The position numbers were made by a program, and so were the translations under genes. From Paenibacillus faecalis (lineage in GTDB: Bacteria > Bacillota > Bacilli > Paenibacillales > Paenibacillaceae), in contig NZ_LT985747.1 of assembly GCF_900289175.1 (NCBI RefSeq), positions 1,439,121-1,503,120 on the forward strand: a stretch of 64,000 bases of DNA, in the 5' to 3' direction. Below are positions 45,343 to 54,009 of the stretch, one piece after another (within the stretch, counting starts at the first letter, position 1; each line of letters starts with the position of its first letter). The notes under the pieces were generated by a model. The model ran no database searches. It was not told the DNA's origin and saw nothing but the letters and a program-made list of their open reading frames with translations.

Positions 45343-45567
45343 TTATTTCACGGCATAAAAGTCCGATATATGAAAAAAAGCGCCATCGTCTCCGATCCGC
45401 TTTTTGTGTTTAATCTTCTGTAATTTTTCCTGTTTTGTCGGCATGACTCTCACATGCTGAGATAGAGCACCATAATCATTATTGGTCTTGCGCATGTTTG
45501 CAGCACACCAGCTGCCAGCGCGTTCCGCTTTGCGGATAGCCTTCTGAGTTTTTGTACGAGCCATCAT
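45343..45567 (-). CDS. Small basic protein of unknown function
   Basis: The 74-residue, strongly basic protein begins MARTKTQKAIRKAERAG, has single Cys at SWCAANMRK, and carries KQEKLQKIKHKKR late. No membrane segment or known domain is seen. The basic character suggests nucleic-acid binding, which is inference only. GGGAG lies seven bases before the first of two adjacent ATGs. It lies downstream of the methyltransferase gene on the same strand (69-base gap) and could be co-transcribed. The 237-base gap after it holds only weak hairpins. Confidence 0.6.
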   Translation of the reverse strand: MMARTKTQKAIRKAERAGSWCAANMRKTNNDYGALSQHVRVMPTKQEKLQKIKHKKRIGDDGAFFHISDFYAVK

Positions 45568-45635
45568 TCACACACTCCCTTAATCCGTATATACCTCTTA
45601 TTTTACAATATCGCTTCAGCGAATGTTCATATTCT

Positions 45636-46406
45636 TTATATTTTTTTCAACACATATACCATACTCTGACTGTTTCCAGTCAAAGGACTTTCCTGCCAAT
45701 CTCCAAATGTATGCACCACATCGAAGCCGGTCTCCGCGAACAGCCGTTGTATTTCCTGAGGAAACGTAAAACGCAAAGCGATGTCAGTCTTATGTTCCTT
45801 TTCGATGATCCCTTGTTCATTTTTCGTACGGCGAATCGTTGTACAATGCTGGACTTGGCTGATCGCATCATATCGGCATATCGTGTACACATCTACCGTT
45901 CTGCCTCGATCATCCTGATACGAACGCCAAAACTCTTCCTCTGGCGGTATGAGCAGCTTATCTGCATTCGGAAAACGAATAGAAAAAATAAATTTCCCGC
46001 CTGGCACCAAGTGACGATGAATGGAGTTCATAAGATCAGCCTGTGCTTCGTTCGTTAAAAAATGTTGAAAAGAGTTTCCGACCATAAAGATCAGACTGCT
46101 GGTCTGATGAAGTGCAAGCCTGGAACAATCTTGCTTCACCCATTGAATCGGCAGTTTCAGTCTTTCCGACTTCCGGGCTGCATGCTCCAGCATTCCTTCG
46201 TGCAAATCAACGCCAATAAGGGAATATCCTTGCTGAGCAAGGGGAATCGTCGCTCTTCCTGTACCGCAAGCCAGATCAATGATGGGGCCTTGCACCTGAT
46301 CCGCCCACTTCATCAGAAACTCGACATCGTCCAAAAAGGGGGCGTTTTCCAGGTCATACATAACCGGGTCCTCATATTCCTCAAAATTGGTTTCATATAT
46401 ACTCAT
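45636..46406 (-). CDS. Class I SAM-dependent methyltransferase
   Basis: The 256-residue Rossmann-fold methyltransferase has motif I IIDLACGTGRATIPLAQQGYSLIGVD, the acidic end of strand 2 in GVDLHEGMLEHA, LPIQWVKQDCSRLAL and the post-motif SSLIFMVGNSFQHFLTNEAQADLMNSIHRHLVPGGKFIFSIRFP. Substrate cannot be inferred. It is divergent from the DHA2 exporter gene with a 114-base gap, which may mean shared regulation. Confidence 0.85.
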   Translation of the reverse strand: MSIYETNFEEYEDPVMYDLENAPFLDDVEFLMKWADQVQGPIIDLACGTGRATIPLAQQGYSLIGVDLHEGMLEHAARKSERLKLPIQWVKQDCSRLALHQTSSLIFMVGNSFQHFLTNEAQADLMNSIHRHLVPGGKFIFSIRFPNADKLLIPPEEEFWRSYQDDRGRTVDVYTICRYDAISQVQHCTTIRRTKNEQGIIEKEHKTDIALRFTFPQEIQRLFAETGFDVVHTFGDWQESPLTGNSQSMVYVLKKI

Positions 46407-46520
46407 CTCTCACTACCGCCCTTCTATTAATTGCAATGATATTTAACTGTATTATAATATAATTTTATGACATTAATAGAACAATATTTTTATTGGAGTC
46501 ATAGATAGGGGGCCTGGGTA

Positions 46521-48053
46521 ATGATTAAAAATATAAAAGGGCGTTCTCGTCAGTCCAACTCACCCTTAGGGATGATCGCGATTCTATTGACGGGGGCCTT
46601 CGTCGCTTTCTTAAGCAATACGCTGCTGAACATTGCGCTTCCTTCAATTATGGAAGACTTTCAAATAGAAAGTCCTTCGACGGTTCAGTGGCTCACCACA
46701 GCCTACATGCTGATCAACGGGATCATGATTCCTTCGACCGCATTTTTAATCCAACGGTTCTCGGTCAGACATTTATTCCTGACAGCGGTCGGCTTATTTA
46801 CAGCCGGTACAATTTTGGGCGGTTTCGCCTTTTCCTTTCCCATGCTTCTGGCGGGCCGTATGATTCAGGCTTCCGGAGCAGCCATCATGATGCCGCTTCT
46901 GATGAACGTGATGCTCACCAGCTTTCCCGTTGAAAAGCGCGGCAGCGCGATGGGCATGTTCGGTCTTGTTATGATCTTCGCGCCGGCCATCGGGCCTACG
47001 TTATCTGGTTGGATTATCGGTCGATACCATTGGAGCATGCTGTTTCATATTATTTGGCCAATAGCACTCCTTGTGCTGGTGTTGGCATTCTTCAAGCTAA
47101 AAGACAAGAAAGAACGGATCGCTATCAACCTCGATGTACTCTCGATTGTTTTGTCCAGCATCGGTTTCGGAGGTATTTTATACGGCTTTAGCGCTGCCGG
47201 CGATCTTCAAAAGGGTGGCTGGAATAATGCTGAGGTATATATTACGCTTTTTATCGGGGCAATCGCACTGCTTTACTTTATTCTTCGCCAGTTTAAACTT
47301 AAACAGCCTATGCTAAACTTCCAGGTGTACAGATATCCGATGTTTGCACTAGCATCCGTCATCTCTGTCGCGGTAAACATGGCGATGTTCTCGGCCATGC
47401 TGCTCATGCCGATTTACCTGCAAATGATCCGGGGAATTACACCTTTGGACTCTGGATTACTTATGCTTCCCGGTGCAATCGTTATGGGGATTATGTCCCC
47501 GATTACAGGTAAGTTATTCGATAAATTCGGAGCAAAAATATTGGCTTTAACCGGGTTGTCCATCACGATTGTGACAACTTATTTTTTCAGTCAGCTCACA
47601 CTTGAAACGTCTTACAACACATTGATTCTTATGTATACCTTCCGGATGTTCGGAATGTCTATGGTCATGATGCCCATCATGACCAACGGGTTAAATCAGC
47701 TGCCTCCGAGCTATATGCCTCACGGGACAGCGATGAACAGCACGTTGAGCCAGGTATCGGGTGCAATCGGCACGGCACTGCTCGTTACAATCATGTCGAA
47801 CCGTACAAAGATTCATATCGAAACGATGATGGAATCGGCCCTGTCGAAGCTGCCTGCCAAACCTACCGCTGAAGAGCTTCAAACGTTAACACAAGAAATT
47901 TCAGCCAAGGGAACTGTGGAAGGAATCAACGATTCGTTTCTCGTATCTGCCGGGATCATCGTACTTGCGCTCCTGCTGGCCATGTTTATCAAACGAGCAA
48001 AACCATCTGCAGATATAACATCTGATCAGACCCCAATGGTTCAAAAAGCATAA
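46521..48053 (+). CDS. DHA2-family MFS multidrug exporter (EmrB/QacA/LmrB-like)
   Basis: The 510-residue exporter has about 14 membrane helices. Family marks are LSNTLLNIALPSIMEDFQIESPSTVQWLTTAYMLINGIMIPSTAFLIQRF, GRMIQASGAAIMMPLLMNVMLTSFP near motif C and PAIGPTLSGWII. Members use the proton gradient to export drugs, lincosamides, dyes or bile-like compounds. AGGGGGGCCTGGG precedes the start. No regulator gene is fused or adjacent on this strand. A bidirectional terminator lies at its end. Confidence 0.88.
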   Translation: MIKNIKGRSRQSNSPLGMIAILLTGAFVAFLSNTLLNIALPSIMEDFQIESPSTVQWLTTAYMLINGIMIPSTAFLIQRFSVRHLFLTAVGLFTAGTILGGFAFSFPMLLAGRMIQASGAAIMMPLLMNVMLTSFPVEKRGSAMGMFGLVMIFAPAIGPTLSGWIIGRYHWSMLFHIIWPIALLVLVLAFFKLKDKKERIAINLDVLSIVLSSIGFGGILYGFSAAGDLQKGGWNNAEVYITLFIGAIALLYFILRQFKLKQPMLNFQVYRYPMFALASVISVAVNMAMFSAMLLMPIYLQMIRGITPLDSGLLMLPGAIVMGIMSPITGKLFDKFGAKILALTGLSITIVTTYFFSQLTLETSYNTLILMYTFRMFGMSMVMMPIMTNGLNQLPPSYMPHGTAMNSTLSQVSGAIGTALLVTIMSNRTKIHIETMMESALSKLPAKPTAEELQTLTQEISAKGTVEGINDSFLVSAGIIVLALLLAMFIKRAKPSADITSDQTPMVQKA

Positions 48054-48108
48054 CGGATAAGTATACAGCAACAGCTTCTTGACCCTAATTTTGTTTGGAG
48101 TATAAAGA

Positions 48109-48153
48109 AGGGATTGTCTTAAAGTAGTAAAAGTCTACTTCAGGACAATCCCT
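48109..48153. terminator. Bidirectional terminator between two MFS genes
   Basis: AGGGATTGTCTT-N-AAGTAG pairs with CTACTT-N-AGGACAATCCCT. It separates the converging DHA2 exporter gene and the second MFS gene. U-tracts are weak on both sides. Confidence 0.65.
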
Positions 48154-48175
48154 ATGCTTGTAACTTGCAATAGTT

Positions 48176-49390
48176 CTAGATTTTATCGCTTGCTGTTGAA
48201 TAAACCGCATTAGATGCGCCAGTCTTCTCCTTCCATTTCACCGAGAGTCCCCACGCAACGACAAGCATAATCGCTGCGAAAGTATATGGGAAGTTGATAT
48301 TCACATCAAACAACATTCCCCCAACAAGAGGCCCAATAATGTTGCCGAAACTTGTATAAGTGGAGTTCATTCCAGCAACAAACCCTTGATCCTCGCCTGC
48401 CATTCTAGACAGCAAGGTGGTTAAGGCCGGACGAAGCAAATCAAAGGCAAGGAACATAACAAAAGTTGTACCCAAGATCACCCAGTAGCTTCTAACGAAG
48501 ATGGATATGACCATGAAAATGGCCGAGATGAGCAAGAACATCTGGATAAGCTTTCTTTCTCCGAAGATCTTTACAAGCTTGTCAAACAAAAAGACTTGGG
48601 CGATGGTTCCCAAAATCGCGCTCACCGTGAGAATAGTAGCGATGTCTTTAGCCGTGAAACCAAATTTGTTGTCCACGAACAAACCGAATATCGTATCAAA
48701 TGCGGACAGTCCAAAAGATAGAACAAAAATGATAATAAACGGGACAAAATAAACTGAATGCGTAGATTTTTTCAATTCTTCAAAAATGTTAATCTTCGCT
48801 TTTTTCTCTCTATTCATCTTTAATTGTTCCTGCGATAACGGTTCTTTTAACATGAACAGTGAAAATATCGCCGCCACCAACGCAACCGCAGCTGCAAGGT
48901 AAAATGGAACGCGGACTCCCCACTCAGCAGCATATCCCCCAATCCCCGGCCCGATAATAAAGCCTGTGCTAATCGCTGCAGATACATAACCGAGTGCCTT
49001 TGGCCTTTCCTCCAAAGTTGTGATATCAGCCACAAACGCTGTCACCGAAGGCATAATTAGCGCCGCGCTGATTCCTCCCAATATTCTGGATAGGTAAAGC
49101 ACCCATACATCGCTGCCTACAGCAAAGATCAACTCGGAAACGGAGAACATGAACAGCCCGATCACGATCAGTTTTTTTCGGCCAAACCGATCCACCCAGA
49201 TCCCGGTTATTGGAGATGTCACAAGCTGGGCAATAGCAAACAACGAGATAAGATACCCCATGATTTCGCCGCTAAAATGAAGCTCCTTCATAAGGGTCGG
49301 CATGATCGGAATAACAAGGCTCATACCTAAGAAAGCGATAAATAAATTTGTTAACAATAAAATTAATGGTCCTTTTTGCTTGATATTCAT
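48176..49390 (-). CDS. MFS multidrug efflux transporter (NorA/Bmr/TetA-like, 12 helices)
   Basis: The 404-residue DHA1-type exporter has LLLTNLFIAFLGMSLVIPIMPTLMKEL, motif A GIWVDRFGRKKLIVIGL, motif C region FIIGPGIGGYAAEWGVRVPFYLAAAVALVAAIF, and FGNIIGPLVGGMLFDVN late. It resembles NorA and Bmr in layout, with substrate presumably toxic cations or drugs. The start at 49390 follows GAGGTTAC; an upstream reading to 49486 would overlap the regulator gene and is rejected. It follows the TetR gene by 59 bases on the same strand and is its likely target. Confidence 0.88.
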   Translation of the reverse strand: MNIKQKGPLILLLTNLFIAFLGMSLVIPIMPTLMKELHFSGEIMGYLISLFAIAQLVTSPITGIWVDRFGRKKLIVIGLFMFSVSELIFAVGSDVWVLYLSRILGGISAALIMPSVTAFVADITTLEERPKALGYVSAAISTGFIIGPGIGGYAAEWGVRVPFYLAAAVALVAAIFSLFMLKEPLSQEQLKMNREKKAKINIFEELKKSTHSVYFVPFIIIFVLSFGLSAFDTIFGLFVDNKFGFTAKDIATILTVSAILGTIAQVFLFDKLVKIFGERKLIQMFLLISAIFMVISIFVRSYWVILGTTFVMFLAFDLLRPALTTLLSRMAGEDQGFVAGMNSTYTSFGNIIGPLVGGMLFDVNINFPYTFAAIMLVVAWGLSVKWKEKTGASNAVYSTASDKI

Positions 49391-49449
49391 GTTAGTAACC
49401 TCATTCTTATATTCGCGAAATATGAAATTAAAATTGCGATCTTCACAAT

Positions 49450-50019
49450 TTATCCACAGGAGATTCCTCTCCAATAAATGTCCCATGAAATCCGCAAAGC
49501 ATGATCAAAAGCCTGCGGCGTATCATAAAACAGCTGCACAACGACCCCATCCATAAACGTGACAAAGGATGCAGCCCCATCCTCCGGGGAAACCCGAATA
49601 ACCTCGCTGTGATCTACGAAGACCCTTTCGAGCAGCAGTTCCAAATGTGAATAGTAATTCCGGTAGCTCGGCTGAAACACTTGACATAAATGAGACGGAG
49701 GCATAAACGCCATCAGCAGCATGAAAGACAGATTATCATTTGTCAAATAACGCTGTTTGTAGTCTGTCAAAAAAGTTACCAGGATTTCATCCAGCGGTTT
49801 GGCAACTGGCTCCCTGAAATAACTTTTAAGAAACTCAATTTCCTCATCTATCGCTTCCTCGTTCATCTTGAGGATCAATTCGTCCTTATTCCTGAAATAG
49901 TGATACAGAGACTGCTTCTTGATGCCGGCTTCTTCCGCAATTTTAGCCAACTTCGTTCCTTCATATCCATATAAAATGAAATGCTTCATAGCAATCTCTT
50001 TGATCAATCTCTCATTCAT
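49450..50019 (-). CDS. TetR-family transcriptional repressor of the adjacent efflux gene
   Basis: The 189-residue regulator has an N-terminal HTH (MKHFILYGYEGTKLAKIAEEAGIKKQSLYHYFRNKDELILKM), the TetR signature, and a C-terminal ligand-binding domain of alpha helices. The target drug is unknown. The start at 50019 has AGGTGG upstream. It lies directly ahead of the MFS gene, and a promoter with CTGAC repeats lies upstream, which fits autoregulation and co-regulation of the exporter. Confidence 0.88.
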   Translation of the reverse strand: MNERLIKEIAMKHFILYGYEGTKLAKIAEEAGIKKQSLYHYFRNKDELILKMNEEAIDEEIEFLKSYFREPVAKPLDEILVTFLTDYKQRYLTNDNLSFMLLMAFMPPSHLCQVFQPSYRNYYSHLELLLERVFVDHSEVIRVSPEDGAASFVTFMDGVVVQLFYDTPQAFDHALRISWDIYWRGISCG

Positions 50020-50105
50020 AAACCTCGCCACCTGTGTTAAAAAATAACAAAGATTCAAATCCTATCATTTCATTTAGGCAGGGTATCGTTTTATGGGCCA
50101 TTTTA

Positions 50106-50134
50106 ATTTAACAGCAGTCAGGCTAAAAGGTCAA
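50106..50134 (-). promoter_or_regulatory. Promoter of the tetR-MFS operon
   Basis: TTGACC (50134-50129), a 17-base spacer and TTAAAT (50111-50106) form a SigA-type promoter on the minus strand. The spacer holds GCCTGACTGC, which shares CTGACT with the inverted repeat at 50174. Confidence 0.55.
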
Positions 50135-50173
50135 TACCCTTTCAATAAAAGGATATATGCATTTTATTTTAGA

Positions 50174-50187
50174 CTGACCATAGTCAG
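50174..50187. promoter_or_regulatory. Inverted repeat, TetR operator candidate
   Basis: CTGAC-CATA-GTCAG is a perfect five-base inverted repeat located 40 bases upstream of the -35, with a related half-site in the promoter spacer. A TetR-family dimer could bind both. Confidence 0.45.
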
Positions 50188-50278
50188 GTGCTCCATAATA
50201 AACCACGCATAACGGCCAATAACGCTAAAAATCTCCCCGGAGTATAACTTCCCGAGGAGATCTTCTAGCGAAATATAA

Positions 50279-51493
50279 CTATCGATCCAGTTTTACCATC
50301 GTTTTGTATAGCACTTGTGCTGCTTTTAACATATCTTCTTCAGCTGTAAACTCTTTAGGATTATGACTGATTCCATCTTTAGAGCGGACAAAGATCATTC
50401 CAACAGGAAAGCAGTCCTTGAATTGCATGGCGTCATGCCCTGCCCCGCTTGGCAGGGATACAACCGTCTCTCCTATTTCCTGAATACTCTCTTTAATAAG
50501 AGCTTGAAGAATCTTATCACAATGAACAGGCTCGACACGTTGCAATTCAATCACATGCAGGCCCAATTGACGTTCTCTAGCTACAGCCTCAGCATACTGT
50601 TTAATCTCTCTCTCAAGCTGGTCACGCTGTGCTTCATCGATATCCCTCATATCGATCGTCCATTCCACTTCACCCGGGATGACATTGACGCCATTGGGTT
50701 TTACTATCAGTTTGCCGACTGTCGCTACTGACGAATTATAGCGTTTTGTCATTTTCTCAACTTCAGCAATAATCAAGCTTGCTCCTACTAAAGCATCCTG
50801 ACGTTGATTCATCGGAGTGGTTCCCGCATGTTCAGCTAGTCCAGTTAACTGAAATTTAAGCCATAAAGGTCCGGCTATTCCCGTTACATTCCCAACTGCT
50901 GCCCCTTTAGCCTCTAGCACTTTTCCTTGTTCGATATGGACTTCCAGATAACATTTAACATGATTTAATCTAGTGCTGGAAAGAGACTTCTTTTCTAAAC
51001 CACAATTGGCGATAGCCTGCTCGATTGTTATACCGTCCTCATCCATTCTTTGCAGATCGGCCGTTGTCAATGTCCCTGCAACCGCTCTGCTTCCAATCAT
51101 GCCAAACCCGAAACGAGTACCTTCCTCATCTCTAAAAGCAATCACTTTTACAGGATGCCTAAACTCTATTCCTTGTTCTTTAAACGAGTGAATAACTTCG
51201 ATGGCTACCAAAACACCCAGGCTGCCATCAAATTTACCACCGTTAGGGACCGTATCGATATGAGAACCTAAAACAATGGCAGGCAAATCTTCGGTGCCTT
51301 CATCACTTCCAATCAAATTGCCGACAGCATCATAATGGACGTTTAGCCCAGCTGCTTTCATATATTGAGCCACAAGCTCGTTCGCTTTGATGTCATGATC
51401 TGTATACGAAAAACGATCAATGCCTCCGTCAGCGGTTCTTCCAATCCTTGATAGCTGTTCAATATGCTCGCTCAGCCGCTGTATGTTAATCAT
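50279..51493 (-). CDS. M20-family N-carbamoyl-L-amino acid (L-cysteine) amidohydrolase
   Basis: The 404-residue dinuclear zinc amidohydrolase of the allantoate/N-carbamoyl-amino-acid family has metal ligands in VLGSHIDTVPNGGKFDGSLGV, FRDEEGTRFGFGMIGSRA, YLEVHIEQGKVLEA and PSGAGHDAMQF. Arg/His substrate contacts are in LAEHAGTTPMNQRQDA and IDMRDID. By itself it could act on any N-carbamoyl-L-amino acid. The eight-base overlap with an ATC-hydrolase gene suggests N-carbamoyl-L-cysteine, giving L-cysteine, CO2 and ammonia as in Pseudomonas AtcC. It is the second gene of that operon. Confidence 0.85.
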   Translation of the reverse strand: MINIQRLSEHIEQLSRIGRTADGGIDRFSYTDHDIKANELVAQYMKAAGLNVHYDAVGNLIGSDEGTEDLPAIVLGSHIDTVPNGGKFDGSLGVLVAIEVIHSFKEQGIEFRHPVKVIAFRDEEGTRFGFGMIGSRAVAGTLTTADLQRMDEDGITIEQAIANCGLEKKSLSSTRLNHVKCYLEVHIEQGKVLEAKGAAVGNVTGIAGPLWLKFQLTGLAEHAGTTPMNQRQDALVGASLIIAEVEKMTKRYNSSVATVGKLIVKPNGVNVIPGEVEWTIDMRDIDEAQRDQLEREIKQYAEAVARERQLGLHVIELQRVEPVHCDKILQALIKESIQEIGETVVSLPSGAGHDAMQFKDCFPVGMIFVRSKDGISHNPKEFTAEEDMLKAAQVLYKTMVKLDR

Positions 51494-52196
51494 GGGAATC
51501 AGATGCCTTTAACTTAAATCTAAAATGGCAGTTTCCTTCTTTTAACACATACTGATCATGCTCCACTTCAAATTTATGGTTATAACCGCGCGCAACAGCA
51601 GGATCGATCATTTCACAATACAAAATACCGTATTCATGCATATGATCGTCTGCCCATTGCTGCCCAAAAGGACATGCTGTAAAGTTCTGTTCAATTTCCT
51701 CAGGCTTGATATCAGACGTATAGGTGAATAAATCGCTTCTGCCCATATCATAATTGGACAGATAGTTCTCAATTGTATTGCTCACCCCGTTCGCACGAGC
51801 TCTTTGTGCAATGCCCCGGCCGCGTTCCTCACCGAATGTACGAACCCCTTCACGAATCGTATCTTTGCCATCATCGCCGACTTCATCAACGACCGCCTTG
51901 CTCAACTGGGCAAACAGTTTGGCCATCAATGCATAAATCGTCAGATCTCTATACTTGTTTTCTGCTTGATGTCGGTTTGGAATATAATCAAACAACGTAT
52001 GATTTTCGCCATCGACCGTCGCCTGTTGGGCAATTTCCTCAGCATCTTTATATCCAAAGCGCTCTACAGCTTGTTGAATCAAATCTTGTCCTTGTTTACC
52101 ATATTTAGACACAACGGCCCTTTCTACATGTGTAAAAAGCTTCGCTGTTATAGCATACATGGACAATGGCGGGATGTTAATTTTAGCTTCATTCAT
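51486..52196 (-). CDS. L-2-amino-thiazoline-4-carboxylate hydrolase family, internally duplicated
   Basis: The 236-residue protein resembles the ATC-hydrolase family, which opens the thiazoline ring to give N- or S-carbamoyl-cysteine. Residues ~12-74 (MYAITAKLFTHVERAVVSKYGKQGQDLIQQAVERFG..) and ~85-147 (IYALMAKLFAQLSKAVVDEVGDDGKDTIREGVRTFG..) are two copies of one ~63-residue helical unit. The C-terminal third holds NFTACPFGQQWADDH with Cys and His residues. The start at 52196 follows GGGAG. It is first gene of an operon with the amidohydrolase, behind a good SigA promoter. Confidence 0.8.
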   Translation of the reverse strand: MNEAKINIPPLSMYAITAKLFTHVERAVVSKYGKQGQDLIQQAVERFGYKDAEEIAQQATVDGENHTLFDYIPNRHQAENKYRDLTIYALMAKLFAQLSKAVVDEVGDDGKDTIREGVRTFGEERGRGIAQRARANGVSNTIENYLSNYDMGRSDLFTYTSDIKPEEIEQNFTACPFGQQWADDHMHEYGILYCEMIDPAVARGYNHKFEVEHDQYVLKEGNCHFRFKLKASDSHD

Positions 52197-52262
52197 CGTA
52201 AACACTCCCAATGATATTTTCTTGCCCGCAAAAGGGGCATTTCTTAAATCTTTATTCTTAAT

Positions 52263-52291
52263 ATTATATAACCGGTTAGCATTTGGTTCAA
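52263..52291 (-). promoter_or_regulatory. Promoter of the ATC operon with central palindrome
   Basis: TTGAAC (52291-52286), 17 bases and TATAAT (52268-52263) form a near-consensus promoter on the minus strand. The perfect palindrome TAACCGGTTA (52269-52278) abuts the -10, a likely repressor site. Confidence 0.7.
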
Positions 52292-52362
52292 ATTCATATG
52301 GGTTTACTAAGAATTATCTTTTAATTATATGTTATCTTATTGACAGTTCATCGCATATAGCC

Positions 52363-52387
52363 TAAGTTTATTAATCATATAAACTTA
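52363..52387. promoter_or_regulatory. Nine-base inverted repeat before the symporter gene
   Basis: TAAGTTTAT-N7-ATAAACTTA is a perfect inverted repeat 27 bases upstream of the symporter start. A TTGACA lies at 52340-52345 with no good -10 at 17 bases. The repeat may be an operator for a regulator encoded elsewhere. Confidence 0.5.
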
Positions 52388-52413
52388 ATAGGATTTTAAA
52401 AAAGGAGATAACG

Positions 52414-53886
52414 ATGAACTTTACAGGCAGCTTTATCATCTACGCAGAAATCGTCATTTACTTGCTGGCTATGTTAGGGATCGGCGTTTATTTTAGCAGA
52501 AAAAAATTAGATCAGCATGATTATTTTCTCGGCGGAAATAAATTGCCTGGATGGGCTTTAGCTTTCTCTGAAAGAGCGACCGGCGAATCTGCATATATGT
52601 TTTTGGGAGCCGTAGGATTTATTTATTTGACAGGTTTGTCAGGTATTTGGATATTGTCGGGTATGTTTTTAGGGGTGGTTTGCTCCTGGCTGTTTTTGGC
52701 ACGAAAATTTATGAACGAAAGAAAGAAATACAACGTCTATACGCTGCCGGATTATTTAGCTGTTAAATTTCCGACACACAGTCATATCATTCGAGTATTG
52801 TCTGCTTTAATAATGGGAACCTTCTCGGTGTTTTACATTGCAGGCCAATTTTCTGGTACAGGTAAAACCATTTATTCGATTTCCGGTATCGATATCACTA
52901 TAGGAACTGTTGTGATTGCAGCCATTATTATTGCGTATTCGTGTATGGGCGGCTTTATGTCCGTTGTATGGACGGATACCGTGCAGAGCTTTTTAATGGT
53001 GTTAACCTTTATCCTCGTTCCGATTGCAGCCTTTGTACAGATTCAAAATCAGGATTTATCCATCTCTTATGCTTTAACTGAAATGGGAAATGGCGCGGAT
53101 AACTGGTTTGGCGGATTAACAGGGCTAGCATTAGGAACCATGCTGATGACGAATTTCTCGTGGTTCTTCGGTTGGCTGGGCGGACAACCGCAATTAAGCT
53201 CGCGTTTTATGGCGCTGACAAATGAAAAAGAACTGCGCACAGCCAAGAAGGTTGCATTTATCTGGACACTCATTGTGTATGTAGGAGCGTTTTTAGTAGG
53301 GATTTTCGGTTCCATTCTTTATAAACAAGATACGATCAAGGATGCCGAAATGATTTTGCCTTATATGGTTTCCGATTTGCTTCCACCTTGGGTGGCAGGA
53401 ATAATGATTTCCAGTATATTAGCAGCGATTATGTCTACGGCCTCCTCTCAACTATTGGTCGTTACGACATCTGTAAGTGAGGATATTATCCATAAATCGA
53501 TAGGAATTCAGATGAAAAGCAGCACATTAGTGAATCTGTCTCGCCTTGTCGTTATCATATCCGGGATTTTAGGCCTGATCATTTCATTATGGTCTGAATC
53601 GATCATTTACGGCGTTGTAAGCTTTGCCTGGGCAGGTATAGGCAATACGTTTTCCGCTGTTATTTTATTGATTTTCTTCTGGAAAAGAATATCGGGTATT
53701 GGTGTAATCGCAACGATTATTACAGGCTTTCTCAGCGCCATTCTATGGACAATCTCGCCGATGGAAGCAATTGTTTCAGCAAAATTCAGCACGTTCTTCA
53801 TCTGTCTCATCGTTGGTATTGCTGCGAGCCTATTATACCCGGATCGTAAATTAGATGCTGCGCACAGTGAGCAAAGAGCCGTATAA
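52414..53886 (+). CDS. Sodium:solute symporter family transporter
   Basis: The 490-residue SSSF carrier has about 13 membrane helices. Marks are YFLGGNKLPGWALAFSERATGESAYMFLGAVGFIYLTG, ISGIDITIGTVVIAAIIIAYSCMGGFMSVVWTDTVQSFLMVLTFI and FGWLGGQPQLSSRFMA. SSILAAIMSTASSQLLVVTTSVSEDI is the family core. It is closest in style to PutP (proline) but substrate is open. Because it is divergent from the ATC operon and shares its control region, uptake of 2-aminothiazoline-4-carboxylate or a related amino acid is a sensible inference. AAAAGGAGAT precedes the start. Confidence 0.85.
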   Translation: MNFTGSFIIYAEIVIYLLAMLGIGVYFSRKKLDQHDYFLGGNKLPGWALAFSERATGESAYMFLGAVGFIYLTGLSGIWILSGMFLGVVCSWLFLARKFMNERKKYNVYTLPDYLAVKFPTHSHIIRVLSALIMGTFSVFYIAGQFSGTGKTIYSISGIDITIGTVVIAAIIIAYSCMGGFMSVVWTDTVQSFLMVLTFILVPIAAFVQIQNQDLSISYALTEMGNGADNWFGGLTGLALGTMLMTNFSWFFGWLGGQPQLSSRFMALTNEKELRTAKKVAFIWTLIVYVGAFLVGIFGSILYKQDTIKDAEMILPYMVSDLLPPWVAGIMISSILAAIMSTASSQLLVVTTSVSEDIIHKSIGIQMKSSTLVNLSRLVVIISGILGLIISLWSESIIYGVVSFAWAGIGNTFSAVILLIFFWKRISGIGVIATIITGFLSAILWTISPMEAIVSAKFSTFFICLIVGIAASLLYPDRKLDAAHSEQRAV

Positions 53887-53952
53887 CTTTTGCGGCTGCT
53901 TTTCGTGCCATCACTTAAGAAAAAACACCATTTACTTTCCTTCATTTGAATC

Positions 53953-53992
53953 AAAAGGCCCCCAGCGTCCGTTCCACACGGATACCAGGGGC
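53953..53992 (-). terminator. Terminator after the DinB-family gene
   Basis: GCCCC-N5-TCCGT pairs with ACGGA-N5-GGGGC. On the minus strand TTTTG follows. It sits between the converging symporter and DinB-family genes and may serve both. Confidence 0.75.
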
Positions 53993-54009
53993 TGTTCTGT
54001 ATCATATGA

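Noticed and set aside
49450-49458. Additional DnaA-box match TTATCCACA
   Set aside because: It is a lone match inside the TetR gene end and does not extend the cluster at 43.9 kb.
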